From Rotaria sp. Silwood1 (taxonomy: Eukaryota; Rotifera; Eurotatoria; Philodinida; Philodinidae): 64,000 bases of DNA. The notes below the pieces were generated by a model. It did not search any database, was not told where the DNA came from, and saw nothing but the letters and a program-made list of their open reading frames with translations. The stretch's first letter is position 1, and each line of letters begins with the position of its first letter. Made by a program: the position numbers and the translations under genes. Below are positions 48,864-60,663 of this stretch, one piece after another. The stretch spans positions 501,092 through 565,091 of the forward strand of contig CAJNOP010000083.1 in assembly GCA_905250075.1 (NCBI GenBank). The letters run 5' to 3'.

Positions 48864-49341
48864 TTCTCAGAGCAAAGATAATGTCAATAGGGAAACTAAT
48901 ACACTACTAAGAAAACATCATATATATATATACAGAGTGCTCTACGCAGCAATCAATTTTCTGACTGATGACTATTATTCCTATATTTGTTTCTAATTGT
49001 TTCTGAACAGGGACGGGCTAATTGAGGGGACGAATTGAGAATCAATCAACTAGGAACGAATTTTGTTGGGGACGAATTGAGAGTCAATTAAGGGGGGACC
49101 AGTTGGGATAATTGGCAAGGGGGACCAGTCGAGAGGATCCCAACAATATTCTCTTATTGTTTTTGGTTCTATTATGCACTGTAATAAATTCTTTTCGTTG
49201 GTTATAAAATATTATGTAAAAACAAGAATAATACTCATCGATGGTGAAGATGAAAAAAGATTTGAAAACAGATGTCAATATGCAAGACAAGTTACCTATT
49301 TTCTTCGAGAAATACCGGATAAATGTGAAGATTTTAGTTGA

Positions 49342-49759
49342 AATGTATTTAAGAGACGCTCTATAATAAAGCAAAAGATTTTCGGTTGACAAAAATCATT
49401 GGATAAATCAACCAAAAACAATAAAACGACTTATATCTTAAAGAAAAGACAAGTTCCATCATGCATGTGGATGTAGGATGAATCTTCTCTTCACCTATGC
49501 CAGCATATAAATACCCACTCAGTTATTTATTACAAAAGAAAATGTTCTAGAGAAAGAACAAATTTATTATTTGTTACATCAACATTTATTAGAGAAACAT
49601 TAGAACTAGACGAACAAATTGCTGTTCTTTCTTTTTTTTTTTGACGATAATAATAACTTTTCATGATAAACATTAGTGAGTAAAAGCACGAACAATTAGT
49701 AAGGAATATATGAATCAGAAAGTCTTTAAATTGTTTATCGAAGTCCACTCTACGGAATA
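49342..49759. other. Spacer between the pseudogene and the SLC44-like gene
   Basis: AT-rich, probably the 3' end of the minus-strand transporter gene. The stretch 49460-49510 (GGATGTAGGATGAATCTTCTCT...) resembles 18140-18190. Confidence 0.4.
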
Positions 49760-51238
49760 TTATGCATAAGCTGCTGGTTCTATAAATTTATTAGCATAAC
49801 CACTGTCGGCAAATTCTTGTGGATAGACTTGATGCCAAACTTTAGTTAAAGCTTGAAAATGATCAGGGTGCGTCGCAGCCAATGCTGCCGGATTGAGAGC
49901 AAAGCAAACGAGTACTGTACGGACACACCCTTTCAAAATTGTTGTGACGATTGTACTCATGAGTAGACCAATTAGAAAACTAATTAAAACTATAATAATG
50001 ATAGATTCAATTTTTTCTGACGAGTCATTCGTTATAAGTTGCATGATGAGACCCCCAACAGCGGCTGATATGAGACCGATTGCAAAATTGAGAATCAACA
50101 TAGTAGTTTCAATAAGACTATCATTGATAACCATTGTCCAGCCACGTTGCTGAAATAATTTGATAAAACTTCGACTAGCTTGAACAAATCCTTGACCAGT
50201 AAGTGCTGCATAAATAAATGCCCATTCATTGAGATAACCAACTAGTTTTTCGATTGTCAGAAGAATACAGTGAGCAGCACATGCTAGAATATTTTTTCCA
50301 CCATTACTTTCTGTACAAGAACGTGCAGCTTTAATAAAAGCTTCAAAAAATGATCCAAAACAAATAGTTCCAAAATTTGTCGTAAATGCTCGTTTAACAC
50401 TAGTTTTGAGTGTATATTGTCGACTAGCTTCATCACTAAACCACCAATGACCGACAGAACATGCTGTAATGAAATGAGTGATATTTCCGAATGTAATTGC
50501 ACCCCAATACCACGAAAATAATAGTAATAATATCAATACAATGATAAAGAAAGTTGTCATAGAATTATTCCAAAAATTTATAATACCCAATATCATCAGA
50601 AACCAGAAGATAAACCACAGGAATTCGACAACAATCATGGCAAGAGCTATTAATATTACCGATGGATGACTACGTAAAGAAGCAAAGCCTGCTTGTAAGT
50701 GAGCTTCGGCAAAGGATATTCGTTTTCGAATACATGATAAGAAAATCAACGTAAACAATATAAAGGTCGCAGGTATTAGAGAAAGTGGCCATAGTATAAA
50801 TAAAAGAATCACTCCTAAAAGAACCTGCATCATAATAATTATGAAAAACGAGCATTTGATCATTTGGCCAGCACACTGTTGTAAAATGAAAAGGCTGAGA
50901 AACGAAGCTAATGCACCAACAGCTGCTGCAACACACAATCCGTAGGCGAAAGGCTTGATGCTAGCATCGAATGATGTTGTTTCCATTTGACTGGATGTAT
51001 CATGGTTAAGAGACGAAACTATAGTTGGTATGCCTAAGATAATACCCACTAATATGACAGCAATAGCGTTAATCCAGAAAACAATAGCAAAGCCAAGATC
51101 TTTCCATCCACCACTAAAATCAAGTTGTGGATATTCATACAAAGGTGGATCGTTATCCGTTTTTGTTTCAGTTTCCTCAGCAGATCGGAGAGAAACATGA
51201 ATGTCAACGGTATCATTTAACATAGTCTTGTCAGTCAT
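49760..51238 (-). CDS. Choline transporter-like protein (SLC44/PNS1 family)
   Basis: A single coding exon of 492 residues; fungal PNS1 and animal CTL proteins are about 500-700. An acidic cytosolic N-terminus (~1-45) precedes DFSGGWKDLGFAIVFWINAIAVI and about ten hydrophobic segments. Family marks are TTNFGTICFGSFFEAFIKAAR (the 'GS.CFGS...A..' helix), a cysteine-rich segment before LLTIEKLVGYLNEWAFIYAALTGQGF, and the late GCVRTVLVCFALNP segment. CTL proteins sit in the plasma or mitochondrial membrane and move choline or act in lipid supply; the substrate is not shown by sequence. The start is the Met of MTDKTMLND, 17 bases after an acceptor-like TTTATTTCAG, so a 5'-UTR intron is likely. The gene is complete and looks functional. 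Confidence 0.9.
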   Translation of the reverse strand: MTDKTMLNDTVDIHVSLRSAEETETKTDNDPPLYEYPQLDFSGGWKDLGFAIVFWINAIAVILVGIILGIPTIVSSLNHDTSSQMETTSFDASIKPFAYGLCVAAAVGALASFLSLFILQQCAGQMIKCSFFIIIMMQVLLGVILLFILWPLSLIPATFILFTLIFLSCIRKRISFAEAHLQAGFASLRSHPSVILIALAMIVVEFLWFIFWFLMILGIINFWNNSMTTFFIIVLILLLLFSWYWGAITFGNITHFITACSVGHWWFSDEASRQYTLKTSVKRAFTTNFGTICFGSFFEAFIKAARSCTESNGGKNILACAAHCILLTIEKLVGYLNEWAFIYAALTGQGFVQASRSFIKLFQQRGWTMVINDSLIETTMLILNFAIGLISAAVGGLIMQLITNDSSEKIESIIIIVLISFLIGLLMSTIVTTILKGCVRTVLVCFALNPAALAATHPDHFQALTKVWHQVYPQEFADSGYANKFIEPAAYA

Positions 51239-53297
51239 AATACTTTGATTACAATCTGAAATAAAGTTGGAAAAAAAAGAGAAAATTTTATAATATTAAT
51301 CGCTATTCTCGCTCACTATATTGAATGAGAAATATGTTTGATCAACAATTCTTAACAATTTGCAATTTCTAATTTTACATACTTGGAATGTTGTTGAAAA
51401 GTGGATATCCTTACGATGACGTACTACCAGATGTCTAATTTATTCAGAAAAAGGAAACGAAAGTAAGTTGTTCACATGAGCCTATGCATATCCGTGTTCT
51501 CTAACATATGTATGTTCGTTTAAACATCATAGAAAGTTTTATGTTAGCTATAGTAATGATTCGAATTTTCAGTCACTTTCTACAATTTGAAGATTGAAGA
51601 ACTTCAAAAAAAAATAGCTAGCAACTTGCGATGTTGGCAAATGTGCCAAAAATTTAGTTTTGGTTCAATAAAAGTTCTTTACTGAAAGAATAATTTTTTT
51701 TCCGAAAATAAATTCTTGTAATAATTTTTAATAGAGTACGAAAATCATAGTCAATTTCTATCGAATGTAATAGTGTTTGTTTCACACAAACTTCAGCTAT
51801 TTTTCAGACTACTTTCGTTCTATGTGAGAGTCTCTGGTTTGTAAAAGTTTCACTCAAAACAAATAGAAGATGGGATTCTGGGACGTCAAAGGAAGAAGAG
51901 AACATACTCACAACAAAAGAAAATATTATTTCATTATCAAAGAAGCGAAATACAAATTATAAATTACACATATGGAGTGATTTTATTTCCATGACATGTT
52001 TTATAGAGAAGCACACAAATAATCATTACTACTAAGCATTCTCATATTTCAGTAAAAGTAAATCGAGGTATAGAGAAAGAAAAATAATCCATGAAGTGAT
52101 GGAATGTAGAATATTAGGGAAAGAATGTGCTATTCTGAGCGAGAAGAAGACAGAACGTAAGAAACAGATGAAAACAAAACTCTTATAAGCCATGCACCTC
52201 GACCAACCACCTGTCAGTAAGCATTTCGCATCAATGAAGAGCACTCACGTTTTGACGATTTTTTTTTTCATTTTTCTCCTAGAACTGCCGACTACATCGA
52301 CGATACTTTTTATAGTTTTGAGTTCAATGAGTTAATCATCATATTGTCTTCTTGTCACTCTAATTAGTTTTTTCTGTCACTCGTAAGAGTAACAGAAAGA
52401 AAAGAAAACCAACGAGCATCAAAAGAAATCATGTTCAGCAATGATGAAACGTCAGTTAGACAAAGAAGAAGAGAACGACGACTACTATCACGTCGTCTAA
52501 AGGATAGTTTCAGTAGGCTCGGCCCAGCACTTTTGTTGAGTTACTTATCGCTATTATTTTTCTTCATTCTATTACAGATCTCTTCTCCTTTTAACTCTTT
52601 TTTTTCATCCTTCTTGATTCAATAGAGATCAGTATGACCTAGCCATCTAAATGAGATAGGCACTAAAACATAATCTTGGTTATCTCAATATATAACCTGA
52701 GAAAGATGCTTTATTAATCGATTTTCATGAAAGTATTTGTCAACAACAGAGTTACAGCTATAAATAGTGCATATTGACCGTTGAAAATCAGTATGCACAT
52801 AAAAAGTTATGATATTTTCACGGGAGCAAGATTAGTCTTTCACAGTACTTATAAATTTTCAAGCTTTTCTCTCTCAAAAAAAAACTTCAACCTTGTCTCG
52901 TTTGTTTTATTTAATTTGTTTCTCAAATATAAAAGATGTTTTTGTCAGATGTTTTTTAGACTGAAAAACTCAAGTTTCATACGTTGGTGTGAATGTAGCT
53001 GTGAGTATACGTAAGTCATTCAAAAACAGATCGATCTATCTCTCAAAGAAAAGATTGAGTATTACATCATTGTACTTTGATTAAAATAATTAAAGAGATG
53101 CGGATGTGAGTATGATTATGCGAAGCATTTCAATTAAAATGGAAAGCATGAGTCATTCAAATTTCATAAGATTATCATAAAAACGCAACAAGATATATTC
53201 GAAAAGAGCAGCACGCGTTCTAGTTCAACTCGCATCAACCCTAGTCCAACAAGCTGTCTTCCAATCACATATTTTATTTTAAATTGATAATATTCAA
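51239..53297. other. Intergenic region
   Basis: 2 kb. A 64-codon plus-strand frame at 52431-52625 begins with a good ATG, has a very basic start (RQRRRERRLLSRRLK) and ends in a hydrophobic stretch like a tail anchor; it may be a small gene or a first exon, but nothing confirms it. G-rich GATGCGGATGTGAGTATG occurs at 53098-53115. Confidence 0.4.
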
Positions 53298-54003
53298 TTA
53301 TTTTTTTAATCCATATAAACATTCTATAGCATGTATGCTTTTGTATTGTAATTTAGCTGCATTGAAAGCCGCTTCATACTGCTTGTTACCTTTGATAACA
53401 CTAATTTGATCGGCAAAATCTGTTGCTTGATCATACTTAGCTTTCAAGAAACAAGCTAATTTGAGTACAGGACTGACCATTGAAAGAGCTGTACATTCGT
53501 CAGGATATTCACTTAGATATAAAGAAAATATCGGATGAATCAAAGCTAATGCTGATGATTTCAAAAATATACTGTTCATTAGTTCCATCGTAACTTCGCA
53601 GCATTTTTCAGTATAGTATTCTGGCTCATAGTTGTAGACATTGTTACTGATTTTACGTATATAATCGTTGCCAACAGAGGATAAGCATGATTGACCTGAA
53701 ATAAACGAAATTCTACATATTTGAAGAATACATGTTTTTCTGTTGAGCTCTATAATTAACTTGATTTCAGTTCCGAAATATTATTATGAGATTTGATGAT
53801 TCAAACAAAAAACTTAACAGAGCGGCTTCTTTTCCAAAGGAATACTCGGAGACAAATAACAATCGATTTATCATAAATTGATTTCGTAAAGAAAAACAGA
53901 TGAGGCGGCGTTTTGGACTGAAGAATGAAATTCTCCTACCTTCGACCGATCGTACACAATAGATTAGAATCGAAAAAATACCGATAATTGAAGTTTTAAA
54001 CAT
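53298..54003 (-). CDS. Small secreted six-cysteine helical protein, two exons, unknown family
   Basis: Exon 1 is 53940-54003 and exon 2 is 53298-53695 (minus strand), joined in phase 1 across a 244-bp intron (GTAGGA...TTCAG); 153 residues. Exon 1 is a signal peptide (MFKTSIIGIFSILIYCVRSVEG). The mature part begins QSCLSSVGNDYIRKI and contains six cysteines: QSC, KCC, DEC, LAC and IEC. Between them it looks mostly helical, with no repeats, and ends CLYGLKK. I do not recognise the family. A secreted, disulfide-tied helical role (carrier, signalling or defence) is possible but not shown. The first-exon signal peptide layout is the same as in the TIL genes. Confidence 0.75.
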
Positions 54004-55358
54004 TTGGTTGTAGTAAAAAATGCAGCGGTTTTTTTCTCACTTATAAGACCGTTTTATATTGCATAAATGACTCATGTGGCATGATTTTAGGGTTTCTAAT
54101 ATAATCACTAACAAATCAAGTTTCAATAAACAAGAAAACGGTTAACTCGTTTCTTACTATCGAAAAAAACGACGAAATATTGTAATTCTTTTGCTATTCG
54201 ACAGAAAAAATTTTAATGCTTGTCAAAGGAAGTGATTCATAAGTATGTTGTTCGTCATATGCAGCCCTTGATAATCACAGTAAATTGAAAAAAAAAGCGT
54301 GATTAGTTTAGCGTTGAAAATACTAGGGTTTCTGTCAACAAAATTTCCTTGTAAGCTATTTACTACAAGTATATTTGGAACGAGTGAATCTGATTGCTGA
54401 GAGATTATGATGAAACGAACATTATTTTAATGGCATCTTTTTTATTTTGAAAGTTATTGGGTCATACCTGAGATCCCAAGTATATTATAATACTTTTGAC
54501 CTGCTTTATTTTACATAATGCAACGAAAGAACAATCGAAACCCATTTTCTTTTTTGTTTGACTTGATGCTTTAGTGGATATTGCAAAGATAATATTGATA
54601 CTAAGCTGAGGTTTGGCTTTTCAATGAATTATTGAAAGATATGTATATAAAACGACGAGGGCGTTGATGTAGGTTTGGCTGAGGACAGTTATAAACAACA
54701 ATAAATGCCAAAGAGCAAAATTCATCTTTTAGACTTTGAACAGAGTAATCTTGAAAAAACTGATAATTGATAATTTAACATTTATGCAAGATGAAACTAG
54801 GGTGTGTGTGAAGAAGACACTGGTAGCCATATTCTCTTACACTCAACTCTTTTTTCTGATGATTTGTATTACGTTTTCAACAAAGGAGAAAATATACTTG
54901 AAATTTTACATGTTCCTTGCCATTGAAGGCAAATAAATCATCTATATACAATGGAATGTAGGTATGGGTGTGAATGTACAAAAGAAACACACCCAAAGTT
55001 ACACTCCAGACCCCACGCTCACACAACTTCTGTCCATATATAGGTTGACAGCGTGTTATATTGACATGGTTACGATAGGTGTGCGTATGGATGAAGCTGA
55101 GATGTTTGTTCTACTCGCATCCGACATCGATACTCACATCCACAAAATGAGCGTTTGTCTCTGTATTGAAGTGGAGCTTTCAAAATGGTGACACTGATTG
55201 GCTCTTACTTTTCGAATGAAAAGAAAACGTCAATACATAACAAAAGTCTGTTGTGGTGCAATAACTCTTGTGTTGACACCATACAAAACGTGTGTGCGCA
55301 TTGACGCCAACACTTTTTTCAATCCTGCTTCGTTTCATTTTTTACGATTGATCTTCAG
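54004..55358. other. Intergenic region upstream of the NHL gene
   Basis: AT-rich up to 54950, then richer in G/C with telomere-like pieces (GGGTGTGAATGTAC, ACACACCCAAAGTTACAC, CACTCACATCCAC). The latter part is probably the promoter and leader of the next gene. Confidence 0.4.
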
Positions 55359-58300
55359 ATGGCGACAGCAACATTTAATGCAGCTTGTGTAAAATGCAGC
55401 AACATAAAGGGCACGATAATGTGTAATGGATGTTCACAGCATTTTTGTTTCGATCATCTCGGTGAACATCGAAATGAACTGAGTGAACAACTGGGTATAA
55501 CCGAATATCAATACAATCAACTAAAACAAACGATCAACGCATCAGAGACCGACTCACACAAACATCAGTTGATGATACAAATCGATAAATGGGAACGAGA
55601 ATCAATTGAGAAGATTCAACAAATGGCAAATGACGTTCGAAATCAACTAGCGTCACGTATCACCGGTTTTTTAACTAGTCTCAATAGTCAATTGAAAAAA
55701 TCAGTTGAAGACTTGGTTCAATGTCGTAAAGCAAATGATTTTGCTGATAAAGAACTTCAGTTTTTCAATGAAGAGCTGAAACGAATGGAAAAAATGCTAA
55801 ACAAACTACTGAATTTCAACATTAGGCAAAAATCAACATCTTTCATCGGTGAAATCTATCTTGAAGCTAGCAATAGCGGTAAGTGTTCTGTTTCATTTGA
55901 TATGAAAAGAATAAAGAACCCGTTGCTTTTTTCTGATTCGATTTTCTCAAATAGTCAAATTAAATGATCTATCTATTCGCTGTGTTGTCGATTGTGGAAT
56001 TTTGACATCCAGCATATATTATCAGTGCCAAGACAGATGAAAGATCTCGCACTGAATCTTTCTTCTCATTCGATTAATATATCAGACAAATGCTTCGTAA
56101 TAGAGACTAACACTATGCATATATACTTATCATATTTGTATATATGCCATAGTTCTTAAATAGCATTTCAAGTTGCTTTCAACTATTTTCAGTCAACAAA
56201 ACACTCGTCATTTGAAAGTAAAATATTCAATACTTGTTGCGAGTTTGTTAAATATCATAACTCTGTGGCAATCATTCTTCTGATATAGAAAGAAATCCCT
56301 TTTTGAATTTCATATCAACGAAAACAAAATGAATGATCTCTGCACACTCTATCGATCGATAATCGAATTGATCATAATAGAAGATCAATAATAAGGAGAA
56401 ACTTTGAAAGAAAATGAAAAGGTGAGAAATAGTGTCGATCCTTTTTATTCGAATCGAATCGAGCTGATCATTCTTCTCTTTTGTGTTCAAGGAAAACTTT
56501 CATCGACCGAAATGTTGAAAATCGGTCTTCGATGAAAATATCTGCAGAAGATTAATTGGAAACTAATTTTCATTCAAAAACAAACACTTGGCACATCTAT
56601 TTCAATCTGCATTCGAGGTCTTTGAAATAGATCAGAAGAATGTAAAGAACCAAATAGTAGACATTGTCATCAATCGTTGGTATAATTTGATCAAATGTTC
56701 TGATCGACAGCTTTGATTTTATTATTTCAAATATTTCTATTATGCACACATTGAGATAAAATTATAGAATATTGATTGTAATCTTCGAACATCATTACAG
56801 TTTTATTTCTCCAAGTGGGAATGAAGAAATTCTCTTCATCATTCAGCTGTTAGGTAACATTATCGATATTGAACAACAAATTTTGTTCGACGGATCAACA
56901 TGATTTTTGTTGCTTTCTATATATTGGATAGAAAATCAAACGAAAATAAAACCACACTACTAGTAATTGACAGTATGATGAAAGTGTGAGACATGTAGAT
57001 TCTTTTAATTAAAGACATAGTTTCTGAGTTTATCCCTATTGTAAAGATGAAGTTCACTCACCTATTTTCTTTCAACCATTGACACTAATGATATAGTACT
57101 CTTCGGAAATCCTCAATAAAGAAAGTTCAAGACGACAGCTATATGTTTAACTTCAAATTGTCGCCTTTCTGCAGAGTCTTTAGCCTAGACTCAATGTTCA
57201 CCAGTCTAATTCGAAAGAAATCGAGACTATTTTTATGAAACTCATCGGACAATCATCTATTCTTGATCACTCTTTTTGAATCACACATTCTATTCTCCGA
57301 GATTTTTAGGCAGAATACTGTAGAGTAAAGCTCGTGATTTTTCACATAAATTTATTTCGATCAGATGGATCAATGTATCATTCCATCTGCGGTGACTTTG
57401 CACGCATTTCTGTCTAGTTTCAAGAACAGTCTAAAGATTTTATAGCAGTACTCACTCGACAATACTTAATGAAACATATGGATGTAGATACTAATTACGT
57501 TGTATTTTCGATCAGATAGAACTATTCCAGCAACTATTGATTAATAAAGAAAGTGAGCGATCGATATTATATATTTTTTTCAGTACTGCTGCTGCCCAGT
57601 GACAATCTCAATGCCACTATTAAATGGATTCAGAATGCTGTCTGTGTTGCTGGTGGAAATGGATATGGTAATGGAATCAATCAACTAGCCTATCCATATG
57701 GTTTGTTTGTAGATGATGACAATCAAACTATCTACATTGCTGACTCCTCAAATCACCGTATCATGGCATGGGAATGTGGTTCGACAACTGGTCGAGTTGT
57801 AGCCGGTGGAAACGGACAAGGAAACCGTGCTGATCAATTGAACTATCCACGAGATGTGATTGTCGATCGAGCAAGAGATTCTCTCATCATTTGTGATAAT
57901 CAAAACAAAAGAGTAGTTCGATGGCCTCGAAAAAATAGTACAAGTGGAGAGACGATCATCACTAATGTGGAATGTTGGGGCTTGACCATGGACGACAACG
58001 GATTTCTCTATGTTGTTGATTATGATAAACATGAGGTGAGACGATATGGAATCGAAGACACTCAAGGAGCAGTGGTAGCGGGTGGAAACGGACAGGGCAA
58101 TCATCTCGATCAGTTGAACAATCCAAGATACGTCTTTGTCAACCGAGATCATACCGTGTATGTATCGGATTTGAGCAATCATCGTGTGATGAAGTGGATG
58201 GAAGGTGCAAAACAAGGGATTGTTGTAGCTGGTGGTCAAGGTCAAGGAAGTGCTCTCACACAGTTATCATATCCTGATGGAATGGTTGTTGATGAGTCAG

Positions 58301-58518
58301 GTACTGTGTATGTCTCTGATTGCGGTAATTGTCGAATCATGCGTTGGCCTGAAGGCACTACACAAGGAAGTATCATCGCTGGTGGAAATGGTCTAGGAGA
58401 TCAAGCCAATCAACTCAATCTTCCCACCGGTTTGTCGTCTGATCGACAGGGTAATCTCTATGTGAGTGATCATCATAATCATCGAGTACAGAAGTTCAAC
58501 ATCGATCAAAGTGAATGA
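55359..58518 (+). CDS. B-box-like/coiled-coil/NHL-repeat protein
   Basis: Exons 55359-55878 and 57584-58518, joined in phase 1 across a 1705-bp intron (GTAAGT...TTTTTCAG), encode 484 residues. Residues ~10-42 form a B-box-like zinc finger (CVKCSNIKGTIMCNGC, then HFCFDHLGEHR). Residues ~60-170 are a charged helical stretch that should form a coiled coil. From ~197 come six NHL blades with the repeated mark GGNGQGN..DQLN.P...VD....+Y++D..NHR+..W, closing a beta-propeller. This is a TRIM-NHL-like layout without the RING, so ubiquitin-ligase activity is not expected; NHL propellers bind protein or RNA. Bdelloids carry many such genes. Blade 3 is shorter and atypical (NVECWGLTMDDNG). The gene looks intact, unlike the NHL fragment at 23.3 kb. 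Confidence 0.9.
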
Positions 58519-58646
58519 TGGTAAAAAAACGACTTTTACCTCACTATTTTGATGGTAAATTTAACTAACGAGGTAATTTCAGCAACGGATACCCCTTTGT
58601 TTGAGCTCATATTCTGTTCATAGGTATGGAGCATAGTGTCGATAAA

Positions 58647-59425
58647 ACTCTAGAAGAGTTTGTGCCCTTGCCACTCTATTTCAAAGAAACAAAAAAGATA
58701 ACAAGTTTCCATAGGAATAGTATTATTATATGTTTTCTATTGATTTTGTTCTTTTTTTATGTTTCAACACAGGAGTATTCTCCTAGCAGCAATTGTTTTT
58801 GAAACTTCTCGTATATATGCTTACAGTCTGTAAAAATATTACTCGTATGGAAGTTTTCATCTGAAGATATATAATTTCCTGTCCATCGTAGTTTGCATAC
58901 AACTAACATACATGGTAGACATATGTAAAATCTATTATCTATACTTTATTGAAAAAAATAGACAAAAATATCATGTATAGAAAACCAAAGCAAAGAATGA
59001 CGAACGATATCAATTTACGTCTCGCATGAACATAGGGTCACTTATATCCTCTTTATTCTGTGGTTTATTTGAGTACGTTCACAGATGTCATAGACGAGCT
59101 GACGAAAAAAATCTTGAATATGTACTGTTTTCATGCAGCAATGTATCAGAATAGTACTAGTAATGATAAAACAATTAATAAGAAGAGCTTTTCATCTTTA
59201 TCTATAAGATATCTCTTCTGCTAGGGCTAATATTTTTTTTACAGATTGCAGGCATATATACAAAGAGTTTCCAAAAAGAAGTTCTAGCTAGAAGAAATAT
59301 TCCTAGGTTGAAACATAAAAAAGAACAAAATCAATAGAAAACATATAATAATACTATTTCTATGGAAATTTCTTATCTTTATTTCTCTTGAAACAGAGTG
59401 ACAAGGGCACAAACTCTTTTAGAGT
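58647..59425. mobile_element. Foldback element with ~200-bp inverted arms
   Basis: Arms at about 58647-58842 and 59228-59425 are imperfect reverse complements over nearly 200 bp; the ends read ACTCTAGAAGAGTTTGTG and, on the other strand, ACTCTAAAAGAGTTTGTG. A stretch of over 40 bp around ATAGTATTATTATATG is identical in both arms. The ~385-bp centre has no open frame of note. No clear target duplication is visible. This is a long-TIR or foldback transposon, inserted about 130 bp after the NHL gene's stop; its arms have diverged by roughly one base in seven to ten. Confidence 0.85.
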
Positions 59426-60663
59426 GTAGGTAGTCAACAAATCTATACCCTCAACCTCGAAAAATATTTCATTCTTTCTTCTTCTTTATTTCAAAGGCAC
59501 GTTATTTCAGGTACTCTTTCTTGATGAACCAGTGAGTTGCATTGATAATTATCGAGATGACATGTTGTTTTATAGAGAATAAATTTTTTCTTTGTTTTTC
59601 TCACGTCCATATAATCATCGTTTCATTTAGACAATAATTCGGAAAATGAATGAAGGATACGAGTGTGATTATGATTTTCTATTCACTTAAACCCACACCT
59701 AGCACCATTACAACAGAATACACAGCCATCAAACAGAAGAAACCGAGCCAATGAACATCGGTTACGAAACCGATGATAATAACAAAAGTTGCTTCCCATA
59801 CATAAAAACATTCAAAAACTAACCAGAAGCTACCCTTAGCATAATCTCTGAATTCAGCCTCTACAATCACCAAATTACCGCGCTATAACAGATCATCTAG
59901 TACAAATTCATCCTGCTTCTGATATTCAATTGTTCCTACATAACGAGCCTACAGAAATTTATGTAGAAAGACCAGTTATCTGCTGGACTCATTATGTCAG
60001 GCGAATTAGCCGACGAAATACTACTGAAAATTCTAAATTGAGCTCGGGATTCGATTATTTCTTGAGAACGAAACTTTCTATCGATATACGATTTTCACTA
60101 TCTGGTAGAGTTCGAGAAGTAGTACTTGGAACACGTTTCGGTTTTGTTGGAACACTCTTTTGGGTGAATCGACCCTCAAAATACTCGAATCTCTACCTGA
60201 CATAATCTACGTGAGCGATTATCACTCTTTTCAGATCGTGTTAGATGAGTAATGATGAGCAAATAAAAATCGCTTCTGTTTTGTTTTTGACATGAATCTA
60301 AAATCTCAGTGAATTAAATTTTTCCACTCTTACGCTCGTAATCAACATCATAGACACAAGTGATTTTGGAACATGAAATAACATTTTGTTTTACTTAACT
60401 GTTTACTAGACGTATTTAGGAATAGATTTCAAGAAAAAGAAATAATCTATCTGAAGAATAAAAAGTCTAATTTCTCCTATTTCTCCGTTGTAGTGGGTCA
60501 ATCTGTTTGCTTCTATGTTCTCACTCTTTGAATTAGTTTTAGTTTCTTTTAGATTTTATTCATCACGCATTTTTAATGATTATTAATTTGAAATATCCTT
60601 AATATTTATTGAAATGAATACAATTGATTATTTGTTATTAAAAAAGAATTGAACAAATTCAAT
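59426..60663. other. Intergenic region with coding-like fragments
   Basis: A minus-strand frame at 59679-59873 follows an acceptor-like GTTATAG and has two hydrophobic stretches (TFVIIIGFV; FCLMAVYSVVMV). Text at 59995-60050 in another frame (MSGELADEILLKILN, then a stop) resembles the start of an F-box. Both may be decayed genes; neither can be confirmed. Confidence 0.35.

Larger units (their letters stand above)
48146..49141. mobile_element. Mutator-like (MULE) element, 996 bp, deletion derivative with 8-bp TSD
   Basis: The element interrupts the pseudogene and is flanked by AACAATAT (48138-48145 and 49142-49149). The left end reads GAGTTACTCTCGACTCGTCCCC and the right end, on the other strand, GGGATCCTCTCGACTGGTCC: imperfect terminal inverted repeats which continue inward as reiterated AATTCGTCCCC and TTAATTGACTCTCAATTCGTCCCC units (48160-48275 and 49015-49130). 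Between them is a minus-strand FLYWCH-type frame, a domain carried by many MULE transposases. TSD length, long repetitive TIRs and the FLYWCH fragment together point to a Mutator-like element that has lost its catalytic part. It also carries a telomere-like GTGTGGGTGTGG tract at 48498-48509. Confidence 0.82.
46868..49341 (+). pseudogene. Decayed type II membrane glycosyltransferase-like gene, split by a transposon
   Basis: Coding-like text continues in changing frames for about 1.5 kb. It opens with a signal-anchor (KIFCLVITVVLTQIIVLD), then EEQKQRIIIDADKDQILND, AVTMKKAGWDCSRYYEILSTG, HFNFTQYHLLLHR, NDWYWIDKHTAKYYGEKLHG, and after the inserted element (48146-49141) YYVKTRIILIDGEDE to a stop at 49339. 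Lesions seen: frame changes near 47150, 47478, 47705 and at the (TA)n near 47955, and stops at 47528 and 47708. The WDC..YYEIL block recalls exostosin/glycosyltransferase-like proteins with 'GWDC.RHYEIL..G.IPYF', so a sugar-transfer role for the ancestor is a guess. The text is otherwise well preserved, so the death of this copy is recent. Confidence 0.7.

Noticed and set aside
52431..52625. 64-codon frame with basic start and hydrophobic end
   Set aside because: Possible tail-anchored microprotein, but no homology or splice evidence; kept as a note in the regional entry.
59679..60205. Coding-like frames on both strands
   Set aside because: Hydrophobic and F-box-like hints only, broken by stops; cannot be assigned to a family.
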